From assembly GCF_000189635.1 (NCBI RefSeq), contig NW_002476365.1:496001-560000 (forward strand): a stretch of 64,000 bases of DNA, written 5' to 3'. Source of the stretch: Tetrahymena thermophila SB210. Its lineage: Eukaryota; Ciliophora; Oligohymenophorea; Hymenostomatida; Tetrahymenidae. The notes below the pieces were generated by a model. That model was not told the DNA's origin. It saw only the letters and a list, made by a program, of their open reading frames with translations, and did no database searches. A program made the translations under genes and the position numbers. Positions 24,878 through 36,971 of the stretch are shown here, piece after piece. Numbering within the stretch: position 1 is the stretch's first letter; each line of letters starts with the position of its first letter.

Positions 24878-25523
24878 AAAATTATTACTTTTGTATTGAA
24901 GCTAATTGTTTATTCTAATATTTAAACTTCATCCTTGAATTTAAAAATTTCTTGCTATAATAAATTAAATATGGTATTAAAATAAAATATATAAATAGTT
25001 AAATTTATTTTAAAATACTTATTAATCATTTCTCTATAATTCTAATTTTCACATGCAAATTGTTTTCAGGTTTATTAATGATTTATTAGTAATTAAAAAT
25101 ATAAATTAAAAGCACTTTTATGGTAACAGGAAAATACCATAAGCTTAAAACTATTAATTGATTAGTAATTTGATTATTTGTTTATAGAAAATATAAATAT
25201 AAATTATTACTTTTGTATTGAAGCTAATTGTTTATTCTAATATTTAAACTTCATCCTTGAATTTAAAAATTTCTTACTATAATAAATTAAATATGGTATT
25301 AAAATAAAATATATAAATAGTTAAATTTATTTTAAAATACTTATTAATCATTTCTCTATAATTCTAATTTTCACATGCAAATTGTTTTCAGGTTTATTAA
25401 TGATTTATTCGTAATTAAAAATATAAATTAAAAGCACTTTTATGGTAACAGGAAAATACCATAAGCTTAAAACTATTAAATTGATTGGTAATTTAATTAT
25501 TTGTTTATAGAAAATTCAATAAT
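24878..25523 (+). repeat. Local tandem duplication in spacer 6, unit about 323 bases
   Basis: The segment starting AAATTATTACTTTTGTATTG at 24878 is repeated from 25201. The units differ at only a few positions. Spacers 1 and 2 carry a single copy, so the duplication arose after these spacers separated. Confidence 0.85.
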
Positions 25524-25969
25524 ATAAAATTTAACAAAAAGCGAGCTAATTTACCATCAATTAATGAAATAATTAGATTAACAATAATTTGATTGGATAT
25601 TTGTTATTTGGATACTTATATATCGATTTCACCATCATTTTTTTAATAAATTAAAAATACATGAATAAAGTTAACTTTGACTTATCTTAGATATTAGATT
25701 TTTTTCCCATATTTACTAAATGCCTTTTTTAATGCATTTTTAAATCAGTTTTTTCGATATATATTATTTATTATATTATAAAATTCATACAAACATTTCA
25801 AATTTCAAAAACTGATACTTAATTAGAATACAAAAGTATAGTTTCTAGAAAGATTCTATGATGATCGATTTTTTAATATAACCATAGAGTATTTAATTAA
25901 TTTTCGTACTTAATTAGCTCAAATTAATATGGCCAGTAATTTATTATATAATTACACTTTAATTAATTA

Positions 25970-26095
25970 CTCTAAAACCTTGGTCAATATCCCCACTGGG
26001 ATGGTGATAGTTATTTTTTGTCTAAATTTTAATAAATGATTCTGGATATTGATTGTAAATTTTTAAAACCTGGGATATTTACTAAGGTTTTAGAG
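25970..26095. mobile_element. MITE-like inverted-repeat element A, copy 2
   Basis: Same termini (CTCTAAAACCTTGGTCAATA on the left), same flanking TA and same flanking sequence as the copy at 8325-8447. The two therefore descend from one insertion that was duplicated with its spacer rather than from two transpositions. Confidence 0.8.
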
Positions 26096-27419
26096 TAATA
26101 CATTTTTAATTTTGTGATTTTAACTTGATTAAGAAAACAATCAATCAAATATCACAAACTATTGAATATAAAATTTTTACCATAAAATCTTTAAGATGTA
26201 AATTCTTGAATTTGATGAATTTAAATCTATTTAATTATTTAAATATAAGGATTTTAAAACCTATTTTAATTCATCATATTACTATTGCTTATCTTGTAAA
26301 AATTTACTTTAGAAGGAAATCTATTTAAAAATTATAAATTCTACTTTTTCTAAAACAGATAGTGCTATTAAATAGGGTTGAATAACTTTAATAGGAATAG
26401 AATTAAATAAAAAACATTCATTCTCTAAAAAGTTTGAAAAAAGGTGTAATTTTAATTTTATAAGAAGTCATATCTATGAAATTCATATAAAAAAAGATTA
26501 ATAATTAAATATTTTGAATAGATAAAATATTCAGAGTGTTTTCACAGTTAAATAATAATTAGAAAATATATATTTTAAGTTGTAAAAATATAAGGAATAT
26601 CATGAAACCATTTTATAAAATTTAACTTACTCTGTGTATTGTTTTAATATAAATTATGCAATTAACAATATTGATAATTTAAACACTATTTGTAGCCAAT
26701 TATTTTATTTATTAAACTAATTAACAATTTTGTGGTAATTTCTAAAAATTTTAATTGGAATTGAATTCTAAATAAAATTTTAGGCAAGGTTAGAAATCAT
26801 CAAAAAATTTATGGTTAAAATATTGTATTTTTTAAATAACATAATTAATAATGGTTATAGTATAATTACTTTAATATCACTAATTAGTTAATGTAAGAAT
26901 TTTAAGAAACCATTAATGTATTCCTAAAGCTCTTTTTTGTTTCAAATAGATTTTTATAATGATTTAAATGTTCATACATTTTTCCTTATAAAAACAGCTT
27001 TTTTACTTTTCTCGAAAAAATATTTTATGAGAAAATATATAATCTTTAGATCGAATTGATATCATTAATTTTTGAAAAGATTTAGCTCTTGTAAATATTT
27101 ATTAATAAAAAGCATAGATAGTCAAAATAGATTTTTATTGGTTTTTAAAATACATATGTTATACACATCTTTATGATAAGAAAAAGCATAAGTTTTAAAA
27201 TTATTTTAGATGAATTATTGAACAATTTATTATGGAGCTGTAGAAACTTTTTAAAATATAGATAATATGATTTTAGTTAAACTAATTTCATTCATTATTT
27301 ATCTATTTTCATTTATAATTTTTTATTTAGATAAATTTATCTGCAAAACAGTAAGACCAGTAATTAAATTTAAATTCTTACTTTATATTTTTAACCAGTA
27401 TAAACTAATTTACTCTCTA

Positions 27420-27620
27420 GTACTAAAATATAGTCATATATGTATTTTATTGAATAAAAAATTTTGGGGTAGGAAGAATTAATCAAATATAAATTTCCAG
27501 AACCATTTAAAAACATAATTTTATGTTTGCACATGTTTTGATGGTTTAAATCATAGATTGCAATAGTTTAAATATAAACAATTAAATAAATAAAATAAAA
27601 ATCTAAATAACTAAAAAAAT
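27420..27620 (+). promoter_or_regulatory. Conserved upstream region of protease gene 7
   Basis: The distal block GTACTAAAATATAGTCATAT starts at 27420 and the proximal block TTTAAATCATAGATTGCAAT at 27545. The latter shares ATAGATTGCAAT with gene 6, which suggests a mixed origin. Confidence 0.5.
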
Positions 27621-29165
27621 ATGAAGAAATTAATTGCAGTTCTATTAATAGCTTGCTTTGCTTTTACTTAAGTCCAAGCTCATTCCCATGGACATAGGTG
27701 TGCTCATGAAAAAATGAACGAAAAGTTAGACAAAGAAATTGTTGACTTGATTATTGATGAAAATGAAAGACATCTCTAAAATGTTAAGCCTAGAAACTTC
27801 AAGATTACCTATGATATGGCTTATTTCGATAATTTACCTAATACTCCTGAAATGTAAATTTTCAGAAGAAGCTGTGAAAAGGCTATCAAGATAGCTTCTA
27901 ATTTCTTCAGCAATCTCATCACCATCGTTCCTAAACCTAAAGATTCTATGAAGTGGGATCTTAGACTTAACAAGTGTGGTGAAGCTACTATCCCTGTTAC
28001 TGATAAGACTACTGATAAGGATAGTGATCTCCATTTATATATCACTTTCACTGATGAACCTTAATAAACTTATCTTGCTTATGCTGGATGGTGCAGATTC
28101 CTCAAAATTGTAGGTCCCACTCACGGTTAAGTTAACTTCAACTTGGGTCTCTTAAAATCCTACAACTTTGCCAACTCTCTCTAATTCTAAGATTTGGTTG
28201 GAATCGTTATCCATGAAATGACTCACGTTCTCGGATTTTCAGGATCAGATATTTCTAACTGGGTTGATGCTAATAAGAAAGCTCATGTTAATCCTACTGT
28301 TCAACAAACTGTTAGAGGTATGACAACTACTTTTGTTAAAACACCCAATGTTCTTGAATTTGCTAAAAAGTACTATGGATGCAACACTATTCCTGGTATG
28401 CCTCTTGAAAACTAAGGTGGTTCAGGATCATCTGGTTCTCACTGGGAAACTACTATTATTCAAGATGAATTGATGAATGCTTCCATTTCCCTAACCATTC
28501 CTATTTTCACTGGTTTTACTGCTGCCTTGTTAAGAGATACTGGTTTCTATGCTTCAGTTAACTCAAATATGGAAGAAAAATCTTTCTTTGGTAAAGATGC
28601 TGGCTGCTCATTCATTACTGGCTCTTGTGATGACAAAAAAAGAGAATTCTGTACTGTCGGATCTTTCGAACAAAAGTGTGATTATTATTATCATGGTGTT
28701 GGACAATGCAACTCTTCTACGTTCTTAGATAACAATTGCGACACTTATCAAACTTTTAGTAATGCTAAATGTTTTGATGATTCAAACAACTTCTAGAATA
28801 ATCCAACTTATAAAAGTGCTATGGGATCTTCTCTTGGATCTAACTCTAAGTGCTTTAACAGCTCTCTTATTAGTGAAAAATATTAACCTATCAAGGAATA
28901 AGGTTTATGTTATACCTATAGTTGTACTGCTGCAAACTAGGTTATTGTTAGTGTTGGAGGAACTCAAGTTACCTGCTCTAAGAATGGTCAATAATTGAAG
29001 GTTCCAGGTTACAGTGGTTTACTCACTTGCCCTGAAAAGCTTGATGAATTCTGTGCTTTCAAGAAGTTATGCCCTAGCAGTTGTAGTTCAAATGGTTTTT
29101 GCAACAATGGAACTTGTATTTGCATGAATGGTTTCAGAGGAGCTGCTTGCGACTAAGTTGCTTGA
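27621..29165 (+). CDS. Leishmanolysin-like metalloprotease 7 (family M8), secreted
   Basis: Intact 514-codon copy close to genes 1-3 in the catalytic part (HEMTHVLGFSGSDISNW, ELMNASISLTIPIF). Its amino end is different: MKKLIAVLL and HSHGHRCAHEKM, which keeps the possible cysteine switch with Arg for Lys. Further variants are PKDSMKW, IPVTDK, EPQQTYL, CRFLKIVG, NKKAHVNP and KSFFGKDAG. Its upstream DNA shares features with gene 6 while its body is group 1, so 5' flank and body appear to have different histories. Confidence 0.94.
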
Positions 29166-32100
29166 AATTATAAATTATATTAAAAATATAAAGCTTTATA
29201 AAATTTAAATTAGTATAATTTATATAATTGTATATTAAGTCAATCAATTATAATGTTTAATATGCAATAAATAATTTTTTTCATTTCCCTTAGATAAATA
29301 AGAAATAAAATTTTTATGAAATTAGTTTAATTTATAAGTAGGTTGATAAATATATTAAATTATAAAAAATTATTATTTTATATAACTAAATATTTTTTGT
29401 TATGAAAAAAATATCATATAACTAAAATATTGATATTTTTATATTTGAAAGAAGTTTTAACAAAATATATAAAATTAAGGTAAATTATTTTCATGTATTT
29501 TAAGGTATTATGTATTTATTAAAAACATTTTTTATAAATATGTCTTAAATTTATTTATTTTTTAATATTTCTAAAAGGTTTTAATATTAAGAATTGGTCT
29601 AGACGACAAAGAGATCAAATTAAATAAAACTAAAACACCAGTTTTAATAAAAGTTAAGCTATAAAACTTAAAGAAGTTAATTAATAGGTAAACTGATACT
29701 TTAGTTAAGCTTAGCAAAAAATAAAGCTCTATAACAAAGATTTATTAAAAATTATTTATAGAACTTTAAAGAATTTTTCTTTAATTTGTTTAGTTTTTCT
29801 GAAAAAAGGTCAAAAAGAAAATAATAGAGATTCTATATAACTTAAAAATTCAAAATCTGATTGCAGGTATATTATTAAGTTGGTAATTATTAAAAATCTG
29901 TTAAAAATCTAATAAAAAATTTGTGAAACATAGTCCTCCAAGTAAAAGACTTGTAAGGATAAAAATGATAGTTATAGCTTGATTTTAACCCTATTAAGCC
30001 TTAAATTCTTCTAATTGTAAATTTTCTTATATATTATGAAAATTAATTTCAATTAATTCATTCATTACTTTATAATTAGCCATCAAGACAATCTATAATT
30101 TTTAAAGGGTGGTAGTAGTAGAGATATTGAGAAGTTTAAAATTTATTAATTTTTTGTCTATTAAAATTTTCTAAAGTTTTGTTTGTTCCTAGTAGAGTTA
30201 ATTAAATTTATAAGACAAAAAGTTTTTTATATTAAGGAAATAAATGATACTATTTTCTAAGCTAAGTTTAATATATAAAGTACTAGCTCTTGAAAATAGT
30301 CAAATAATAATTTTTAAAATTTATTGATTATTGTTTTTAATTGAATTGGATTGCTTATTTGAATAGCTAGGTTTGTTTGATTCCCTAAATTAAAATCATC
30401 TTAATTATTTGCTAGTTTATTTGATAAACTAAAAAAAGTTAATTATTAGATTTAAGACAAAGCAAATAAAAAATTAAATTTATTTTAAAATTATTAATTT
30501 TATCCCTAATATTATAATTTTTAGAATTAAATAATTTATACAATCAATCTTTAATTTTTTATGATCAACTCGTGTTTAAAAATATTAATAAAAAGTAATT
30601 TTTATATAAGAAAGTAAATACTATAAGTTTAAAAATTTTTACTGACTCTAATCTCTTTATTGCTTTATACATTAAATTTAGTTAAATAAAAATTAACTAA
30701 AAATTAGATTGTAAAATATTTAATTATATATTTGTTAATTTAGCACTAAAATCTTTGTTTCATCATCATTTTTTATTAGCTAATTAATATGTGTATACAA
30801 GTTTACTATACTATTTCAAGTCTTTTTTTAATTGTTGTTTTCATAGCCTTTTTTCTAATCTCTTTGATATATTTTTTTAATTGTCTATTATTTTATAAAA
30901 TTCATACAAACTTTTCAAATTTTAAAAATTAAGTAACATTAATAAAATGTATATTTTTATGTTTTTCAGAAAGCTTCTATGAAGATTAATTAATGATTAT
31001 GCCATATAGTTTTTTTCTCTACTTAATTAGATGAAATTTATCTGACCATTAATTTATTAAGTTAGTATGCTTTATTTAATTTCTAAAAAATATTTATACA
31101 ACTATAAATGTAAAAGTTTGAATATAATAAATTTAAATACTGCTAATCCAGATATTTCATTTAAAATAGTAAATTTTCAATGAAAAGAGGTTAAACTACA
31201 TTAAATCACTTATGGGTATTCTACGGTAATTTTATGTATTAAAAGAAATATGTATGTCAAAAAATTCATTTTTAAAAATAAAACTTATTTTGTGCAATAT
31301 TCAATTATAATTTATACAGAATAATAATGAACACAGTATAATGGTATAATATTCTTTTTATTTTATTAATTAAAATTTTTATAGTCAATTTTGAATAACT
31401 TAGGTTTAGAATAGAAGTAAGCATATGTCTAAATTACATTTTTGAATTAGATCTGTAGACACCATTGCATTTTTATTTGTAGAAAGAAACATTATATTTT
31501 TAAATAAGATAAGTAACAAAGGTTATAGCTAGATTATTTTAGTTGTACTAGTTAATTAATTTTATGAATTTAATTTATTACTTAATACAAATAATTTTAA
31601 AACTCTTTTTTGTTTAAAAAATATTATTAAGAGTCTTTTAAATATATTTATTTCTTTTAAAGACATCCATTTTTTTTATATTTAAAAAATATTTTGTGAT
31701 CTTGATATTATTTGATAGAGATTAATTATTTATAGTTCCAGCTATTAGAACTTAGCTCTTAGTACTTAACTATTTATTAAAGTAAAATAAGTAGAAATAT
31801 AAAAAAACAATTTTACATTTTTAAAAATAATTATTTATGATATTACATAAAAAGCTAACATTTGATTCTTGATTGTCTTTATAATAATTTTCGTAGAAAA
31901 TATAATCGTGGCTTTAATTAAAATATTTTATGGTGAATATATTTTTGGTGTTACTATATATAATATGATGACGCTAACTAACACATTTACTTCAAGCATA
32001 TTAAAAATCAAATTACTTTTTACAAACCAAATTAGAATTTAATTGATTCTTCAATATTCAGAAACATAAGTTTTTTAAAAATGTTTGAAAAATGAATGCA

Positions 32101-32490
32101 CTTTAAATTTATTTTAAATGAATTTTTGAAGTCTTTATTTTCACACTTTAGTTGCTTTTGTATTGGAATAATATAAATACATCTTTTTTTATAAAAATTT
32201 AAATATTTCACTCGTTATTTATCTACTTATAGTTATTATATTTACTTATTCAATTATCAAATCTGATAGATTTATATGCTATATTAGGCTTAATAAGATT
32301 TTAAAGTTATACATTTATTATTTATAAACCTTTATTAATTTTCATCTAGGACAAAGTAAAATATTTTAAGATTATTACTTTAAACTTTCAATAAGCAAGA
32401 AAAATGCGAACTCAATTATTTAGTATTTAAATTATTGATTAATGTACATTCTTACTTCGTATTTTTAATTGTAAGCTCATTAACTCAATA
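29166..32490. other. Intergenic spacer 7 (type B)
   Basis: No recognised gene. It is closely related to spacer 3 (11457-14649) but carries about 400 extra bases (roughly 29545-29945) and lacks inverted-repeat element B. Confidence 0.65.
29545..29945. other. Spacer 7-specific insertion of unknown origin
   Basis: Spacer 3 runs directly from an equivalent of about 29540 to an equivalent of about 29945 (compare 11795-11825). The added DNA is richer in purines on this strand and is open in one frame from 29590 to a TGA at 29800-29802, encoding a Lys-rich stretch (for example RIGLDDKEIKLNKTKTPVL). No in-frame ATG or recognised domain is visible, and a 70-codon frame is not exceptional with a single stop codon. 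It could be a gene fragment or an insertion remnant. Confidence 0.4.
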
Positions 32491-32654
32491 GTACTAAAAT
32501 CTAATAATATGAATTTTATAATATAACACATTTTTGGAAAGCAGAATTAAATAAATTTTAATTTTCAGAACCATTTAAATAATTAGTATATTTGAACTTA
32601 TTTTAGTGGTTTAAATCACAGATCAAAAAAAAAAAAATCAAAATAACTAAAATT
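32491..32654 (+). promoter_or_regulatory. Damaged upstream region of truncated copy 8
   Basis: The distal block starts at 32491. The proximal block keeps TTTAAATCACAGATCA (32610-32625) but then runs straight into A-rich leader DNA. About 30 bases present in every other copy (CAATAATTTAAATATAAACA and neighbours) are missing. Confidence 0.6.
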
Positions 32655-32936
32655 ATGAATAAATTCGTTGCAGTTCTATTAATAGCTTGCTTTGCTTTTA
32701 CTTAAGTCCAAGCTCATTTATTAGGGCATAAATGTGCTCATAAAAGAATGAATGAAAAGTTAGACAAAGAAATTGTTGACTTGATTATTGATGAAAATGA
32801 AAGACATCTCGAAAATGCTAAACCTAGAAACTTCAAGATTACCTATGATATGGCTTAATTCAATAATTTACCTAATACTCCTAATTTATTGAATTTTTCT
32901 TCTAAAATCTTATTAATATCCCCCCTGGGATATTGA
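32655..32936 (+). pseudogene. Truncated leishmanolysin-like copy 8 (first about 76 residues only)
   Basis: The frame starts like its neighbours ([20 protein letters not shown], then GHKCAHKRM) and is clean to the equivalent of residue 76. It then leaves the family sequence at about 32882 and ends at TGA 32934-32936 after 17 unrelated codons. The catalytic domain is absent, so no protease can be made. The break falls just before sequence resembling the ends of inverted-repeat element A (about 32908-32953). Beyond that, ordinary type B spacer follows, matching about 12069 onward. Loss of the gene body by deletion between a gene and a downstream spacer explains the structure. A secreted 93-residue peptide is formally possible but unlikely, given the damaged upstream region. 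Confidence 0.9.
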
Positions 32937-32953
32937 TTAAGTGTTTAGAGTAA
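32908..32953. mobile_element. Remnant resembling inverted-repeat element A at the copy 8 break
   Basis: The segment contains AATATCCCCCCTGGGATATT followed shortly by GTTTAGAGTAAT. It recalls element A pieces at 25984-26000 (AATATCCCCACTGGGAT) and 26041-26097 (right end TTTTAGAGTAAT), with the interior and left tip missing. Confidence 0.5.
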
Positions 32954-35233
32954 TTAAGTTTATAACACAAAAATATTTTTATTTTAAGAAAAATAATGCT
33001 AAATTAATTTTAATATATTATAATTGATTATTGTTTTTTATTGAATTGGACTGCTAATTAGAATAACTAAATTCGATTCCCTAAAATAAAATAATATTAA
33101 GTATTTACTGCTTTATTTGATAACTAAAAAAAATTAATTAAAAGAGAAAGACAAAGCAAATAAAAAATTAAATTTATTTTAAAATTATTAATTTTATCCC
33201 GAAAATTAATAGTTTTAAGAATTAAATAATTTATACAATCTTTAATTATTTATGATTAACTAGTGCTTAAAAATATTAATAAAAAGTTATTTTTATCTAT
33301 GCAAGAAAATGCCATACGTTTAAAAATATTTATTGAAGGTAATACCTTTATTGCTTAGACAGAAAATTTATTTAAAAAAAATAAACTAAAAATTAGATTG
33401 TAAAATATTTAATTTTGTATTTGTGAATTTATTTAACACTTAAATTTTTGTTTCATCATCACTTTTTATTAGCTAATTAATATTTATGTACAATTATGCT
33501 ATAATATTTCATGGCTAGTATTTTTAATTGTTCTTTTCATATCACTAAAAGCCTTTTTTCTAATCTCTTTTTTACATTTGTTTAATGTGTCTATTATTTT
33601 ATAAAATTCATACAAACATTTCAAATTTTAAAAATTGAGTTACATTAATAAAATGTAAATCTTTATGTTTTTCAGCAAGTTCTACGAAGATTAATTATTG
33701 ATTATTCCCATACAATATATTTTTTCTTACTTAATTAGATTAAATTAATATGATCACTAATTTAATATGTTAGTATACTTTATTTAATTTATACAATTTT
33801 AATATTGTAACATAAATTTAAAATAAATATATATATTTTACCACACACTATCAACTATAAAATTTTAACCATAAAGTATTTGTGCAAATATAAATAATGT
33901 AAATTTTTGAATATAAGAAATTAAAATACTGCTAATCCAGAAATTCATAGCATTTATTAAAATTGTAAAATTTTAATGAAAAGCTGTTAAAACACATTAA
34001 ATTACTTATCGGGTATTCTACGGTATTTTTTATGTATTAAAAGTAACATGTATGTCAAAAAATTCATTTTAAAAATCAAACCTATTTTGTGCAATATTCA
34101 ATAAGAATTTATTCAGAGTAATAATGAACACAGTATAATGGTTTAATATTCTTTTTATTTTATTAATTTAAATTTTTGTAGTAAATTTTTAATAACTTAG
34201 AATTAGGATAGAAGAAAGCTTATGAATTCTAAGTAAAATTTTTGAATTAGATCTTTAGAAACCATTGAATTTTTATTTGTAGAAAGAAACATTATATTTT
34301 TAAATAAGATAAGTAACAAAGGTTATAGCTAGATTATTTTGGTTGTACTAGTTAGTAAATTTTAGGAATTTAATTTATTACTTAATAAAATATAATTTTA
34401 AAAACTCTTTTTTATTTAAAATATTTTTTATAGTCTTTTAAATAAATATCTTTCTTTTTAAAAGCATCCATTTTTAATATATTTAAAAAAAATATTTTGT
34501 AATCTTGAGATTATTTGATAGATATTAATTTTTTATAATTCCATCAATATAAAAAACAATTTTACATTTTTAAAATACATATTTAAAATATTACTTTAAA
34601 AACTAATATTTGATGCTTGCTTGATTTTACAATTATTTTCGTGAAAATACAATTGTGGCTTTAAATTAAATTATTTTATAGTGAATATATTTTTAGTGTT
34701 ACAATATATATTACAATGACGCTAACTAACACATTTACTTCAATAGTATTAAAAATAAAATTACTTTTTACAAACCAAAATAGAATTTTATCGATTCTTC
34801 AATACTCAGAAATATATTTCAAAAATGTTCGTAAAAAAATCAACTTTAAATTTATTTTAAATGAATTTTTTGAAGTGTTTAGTTTCTCACTTTAGTTGCT
34901 TTTCATTTGGCATAATATAAATATAAGTTTTTTATAAAAAAATGTAAATATTTCAATAGTTATTTATCTATTTATAGTTATTATATTTATTTATTCAGTT
35001 ATCAAATCTAATAGATTTATATGCTAAATTAGACTAAATAAGATTTTAAAGTTATATATGTATTATTTATAAATCTTTATTAATTTTCATCAAGGACAAG
35101 TAAAATATTTTAAGGTTATTACTTTAAATTTTCTATAAGTAAGTTAAATGCGAATTCGATTATTTAGTATTTAAATTATTGATTAAGTGTATTCTTACTC
35201 CGTATTTTTAATTGAAAACCCATTAGCTCAATA
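32954..35233. other. Intergenic spacer 8 (type B, left-truncated)
   Basis: No gene is seen. It begins inside the spacer at a point equivalent to about 12069 in spacer 3 and then follows the type B pattern to gene 9. It has no inverted-repeat element. Confidence 0.65.
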
Positions 35234-35426
35234 GTACTAAATAAAATCTAATCATATGAATTTTGTTATATAACATATTTTTGGAAAGCAGAATTAAACA
35301 AATTTTAATTTTCAGAACCATTTAAACAAATTTATATATTTGAGCTTATTTTAGTGGTTTAAATCACAGATCACAATAACTTAAATATAAACAATTAAAA
35401 CAAAAAAAATCAAAATAACTAAAATT
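35234..35426 (+). promoter_or_regulatory. Conserved upstream region of protease gene 9
   Basis: The distal block begins GTACTAAATAAAATCTAATC at 35234, with a four-base addition relative to other copies. The proximal block TTTAAATCACAGATCACAAT starts at 35358. Confidence 0.5.
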
Positions 35427-36971
35427 ATGAATAAATTCGCTGCAGTTCTATTAATAGCTTGCTTTGCTTTTACTTAAGTCTAAGCACATTTCTAAGGGCA
35501 TAAATGTGCTCATAAAAGAATGAACGAAAAGTTAGATAAAGAAATTGTTGACTTGACCATCGATGAAAATGAAAGACACCTCTCAAATACTAAGCCTAGA
35601 AATTTCAAGATTACCTATGATATGGCATATTTCAATAATTTACCTAATACTCCTGAAATGTAAATTTTTAGAACAAACTGTGAAAAGGCTATCAAGATAG
35701 CTTCTAATTTCTTCAGCAATCTCATCACCATCGTTCCTAAACCTAAAGATTCTATGAAGTGGAATCTCAGACTAAATAGTTGTGGCGAAGCTACTATCCC
35801 AGCTGCTGATAAGACTACCGATAAGGATAGTGATCTCCATTTATATATCACTTTCACTGATGAACCTTAAGAAAGTTATCTTGCTTACGCTGGATGGTGC
35901 AGATTCCTTAGAATTTTAGGTCCCACTCATGGTTAAGTTAACTTCAACTTAGGTCTCTTAAAATCCTACAACTTTGCCAGCTCTCTCTAATTCAAAGATT
36001 TAGTTGGAATCGTTATCCATGAAATGACTCACGTTCTCGGATTTTCTGATTCTGACTTTGCTAACTGGGTTGATGCTAATAAGAAACATCATGTTAATCC
36101 TACTGTTGAGTAAACTGTTAGAGGTATTAATACTACTTTCCTAAAAACACCAAATGTTCTTGAGTTTGCAAAAAAATACTATGGGTGTAGCACTATACCA
36201 GGTATGGCTCTTGAAAACTAAGGTGGTGAAGGTTCAGCTGGTTCTCATTGGGAAACTACTATTATTCAAGATGAATTGATGAATGCTTCCATTTCCCTAA
36301 CCATTCCTATTTTCACTGGTTTTACAGCTGCCTTGTTAAGAGATACTGGTTTCTATGCTTCTGTTAATTCAAAAATGGAGGAAAAATCTTTCTATGGTAA
36401 AGATGCTGGCTGCTCATTCATAACTGGCTCTTGTGATGACAAAAAAAGAGAATTCTGTACTGTAGGATCTTTCGAATAAAAATGTGATTATTACTATCAT
36501 GGTGTAGGATATTGTACCTCATCTACATTCTTAGATAGTAATTGCGACACTTATCAAACTTTTAGTAATGCTAAATGTTTTGATGATTCAAACAACTTCT
36601 AAAATAATCCAACTTATAAAAGTGCTATGGGAGTTTCTCTTGGATCTAACTCTAAGTGCTTTAACAGCTCACTCATTAGTGAATAATATCTACCTATTGA
36701 GGAATAAGGTTTATGCTATACCTATACTTGTACTGCTGCCAATTAGGTAATTGTTAGTGTTGGAGGAACTAAAGTTACCTGCTCTTAGAATGGTTAATAA
36801 TTGAATGTTCCTGGTTACAGTGGTTTACTCACTTGCCCTGAAAAGCTTGATGAATTTTGTGCTTACAAGAAGTTATGTCCTAGTAATTGTAATTCAAATG
36901 GTTTTTGTAACAATGGAACTTGCATTTGCATGAAAGGTTTCAGAGGAGCTGCTTGCGACTAAGTTGCTTGA
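35427..36971 (+). CDS. Leishmanolysin-like metalloprotease 9 (mosaic copy, family M8)
   Basis: Intact 514-codon copy combining blocks of the two main subgroups. The mature amino end (HFQGHKCAHKRM) is like genes 5 and 10-13. The middle (LKSYNFASSLQF, then HEMTHVLGF) is like genes 1-4, and SDSDFANW, VEQTVRG and GGEGSAGSHWE are again like the second group. The Met-turn region (ELMNASISLTIPIF) equals gene 7. The pattern is best explained by gene conversion or crossing-over inside coding sequence. Copy-specific residues include DLTIDENERHLSNTK, RTNCEK, LNSCGEAT, NKKHHVNP and SSTFLDSNCD. Catalytic residues are complete. Confidence 0.93.

Larger units (their letters stand above)
24437..27419. other. 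Intergenic spacer 6 (type A)
   Basis: No gene is seen. It is closely related to spacers 1 and 2 although gene 6 itself is divergent. It has an internal tandem duplication (24878-25523) and the second copy of inverted-repeat element A (25970-26095). The frames at 26125 and 27267 are spacer DNA shared with other spacers. Confidence 0.7.
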
